This document shows positions 5,372-6,118 of a stretch of DNA of 6,118 nucleotides, piece by piece. This DNA comes from an uncultured Hyphomicrobiales bacterium (GTDB lineage: Bacteria > Pseudomonadota > Alphaproteobacteria > Rhizobiales > Aestuariivirgaceae): assembly GCA_903930095.1 (NCBI GenBank), contig CAIYXE010000387.1, forward strand, positions 1 through 6,118, given 5' to 3'. How positions within the stretch are numbered: the first letter of the stretch is position 1; every line of letters starts with the position of its first letter. The translations under genes and the position numbers were made by a program. Below the pieces are notes generated by a model. It was given only the letters and a program-made list of their open reading frames with translations. It made no database searches and was not told where the DNA came from.

Positions 5372-6118
5372 CTATCCCTGCAATCGAACGCTGCGCACAA
5401 CCAGCAGAAGTGGGGTGCACGCAGCGAGGATGAGCATAACCAGAATAGATGCGAATGTCGCTGCCGTCGGCAAGTCATAGGTACCCTTGAGGACCGACAG
5501 CATCACCTGGGCCAGAACGGGCTTGAAACCACCGCCGAGCAGTGCGGGAACGGCATAGTCGCCCACCGCGATGATAAACGTCAGCACGGCGCCGATCATC
5601 CAGCCGGGCAAGCTCAGCGGCAGGATCACCTCGCGGAACGCACTCCACCCGCTCCCACCCAGAACGGTATTGGCCTCGATCAGGCGCCGGTCGATGGTGA
5701 TCATCACCGAATAGATCATCAGGGTTATCAGCATAACGCCAAAAAGCGAAAGACCGAAGATCGAGGCCGCCATCGTATAGAGAAAGCCGAGAGAGATGCT
5801 CAGTCCGGTGAGCATGCCAGCGAGCCAGGCGATGACGCCCGTATCCGACAATACGAGTTGCCAAGAGAAGGCGCGGATCGTGAAGCTCGTCCAGAACGGC
5901 GCAACGAGCAAGAAGAGGCAGACGGCGCGCCAGGCGGGCGTTACGACGAAGGTCAGGTAGTAGGCGATGGGAAAGGCAATCAGGCTCGATATCGCCACCA
6001 CCGACAGGCCGAGGATCAGCGTGCGCAACAGCGCGTCGAAGAGGCGATCCTCCGCGAAGAAGGTCCGGTAGTTATCGAGCGTGAAACCTTGATGCGCATC
6101 ACTGCTAAAGCTCAGACC
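5372..6118 (-). CDS. ABC transporter permease, PotB type (5' end outside window)
   Basis: The reading frame stays open to the right edge of the window, giving 248 visible residues; a TTG at 6028 lies inside the gene and is not the start. The first visible residues include FTLDNYRTFFAEDRLFDALLRTL, the periplasmic lead-in that PotB-type permeases have before the second helix (TLILGLSVVAISSLIAFPIAYYL). At least the first membrane helix is therefore missing on the other side of the edge. Further helices follow (WRAVCLFLLVAPFWTSFTIR, then SLGFLYTMAASIFGLSLFG), with an EAA loop (EANTVLGGSGWSAFREVILP) that lacks the usual second Ala but keeps the Gly and the LP end. It ends VVRSVRLQG, 3 bp before the PotC-type gene. 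It is the other half of the importer channel. The gene for the periplasmic binding protein is not in the window and may lie further upstream in the operon. Confidence 0.92.
   Translation of the reverse strand, partial: GLSFSSDAHQGFTLDNYRTFFAEDRLFDALLRTLILGLSVVAISSLIAFPIAYYLTFVVTPAWRAVCLFLLVAPFWTSFTIRAFSWQLVLSDTGVIAWLAGMLTGLSISLGFLYTMAASIFGLSLFGVMLITLMIYSVMITIDRRLIEANTVLGGSGWSAFREVILPLSLPGWMIGAVLTFIIAVGDYAVPALLGGGFKPVLAQVMLSVLKGTYDLPTAATFASILVMLILAACTPLLLVVRSVRLQG

Larger units (their letters stand above)
567..6118 (-). other. Predicted six-gene operon: ABC importer, aminotransferase, GntR regulator, EamA transporter
   Basis: All six genes share the minus strand. The gaps in transcription order are 3 bp, 3 bp, a 4-bp overlap, 17 bp and 61 bp, leaving no room for strong independent promoters in the first four. 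This supports a single transcript starting beyond 6118. The 61-bp gap before the EamA gene could hold a minor promoter or operator, but none was recognised. The set fits uptake of an amino-group-bearing compound, its transamination, sensing by the regulator and movement of a related metabolite across the membrane. The individual families are seen in the sequence; their joint pathway is inference. Confidence 0.7.

Noticed and set aside
5372..6028. TTG at 6028 as the start of the first permease
   Set aside because: The frame continues to the window edge with 30 more family-like residues, so the gene is cut by the edge and not short.

Overview
The window (6118 bp, high GC, with GAGG-type ribosome binding sites and PotABC-type transport genes) looks like an alphaproteobacterial chromosome or large replicon, probably of rhizobial type. 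The taxonomic call is inference from composition and gene families; nothing here fixes the genus. No rRNA, tRNA, CRISPR array or insertion sequence was seen.

Layout. (1) At the left edge, on the + strand (1-363), lies the 3' part of a small helix-turn-helix protein of the kind found beside large serine recombinases in alphaproteobacterial mobile elements. An in-frame amber codon (145-147) interrupts it where, from memory of the family, a tryptophan is expected, so it reads as a decaying remnant of an element lying mostly outside the window. (2) A 203-bp non-coding gap (364-566) holds one perfect 8-bp stem hairpin and no recognisable gene. (3) From 567 to the right edge everything is on the minus strand. 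Read in the direction of transcription (right to left), it encodes two PotB/PotC-type ABC permeases (the first cut by the window edge), a PotA-type ABC ATPase, a class III PLP-dependent aminotransferase, a GntR/FCD transcriptional regulator and an EamA/DMT-family membrane transporter.

Spacing between the minus-strand genes is 3 bp, 3 bp, a 4-bp GTGA overlap, 17 bp and 61 bp, so they very probably form one transcription unit whose promoter, and probably whose substrate-binding protein gene, lie beyond position 6118. The simplest reading is a catabolic locus. The ABC system imports an amine, polyamine or amino-acid-like compound, the aminotransferase removes or moves its amino group, the GntR/FCD protein senses the substrate or a product, and the EamA protein exports (or imports) a related metabolite. 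The substrate cannot be told from sequence. The aminotransferase keeps the PLP-site residues but has Met where the family normally has the C-terminal carboxylate-binding Arg, the most interesting detail in the operon.

I do not see a clearly new type of biological system. The points worth following up are the amber-interrupted remnant with its perfect 18-bp palindrome, the unusual aminotransferase active-site motifs, and the unassigned substrate of this six-gene operon.
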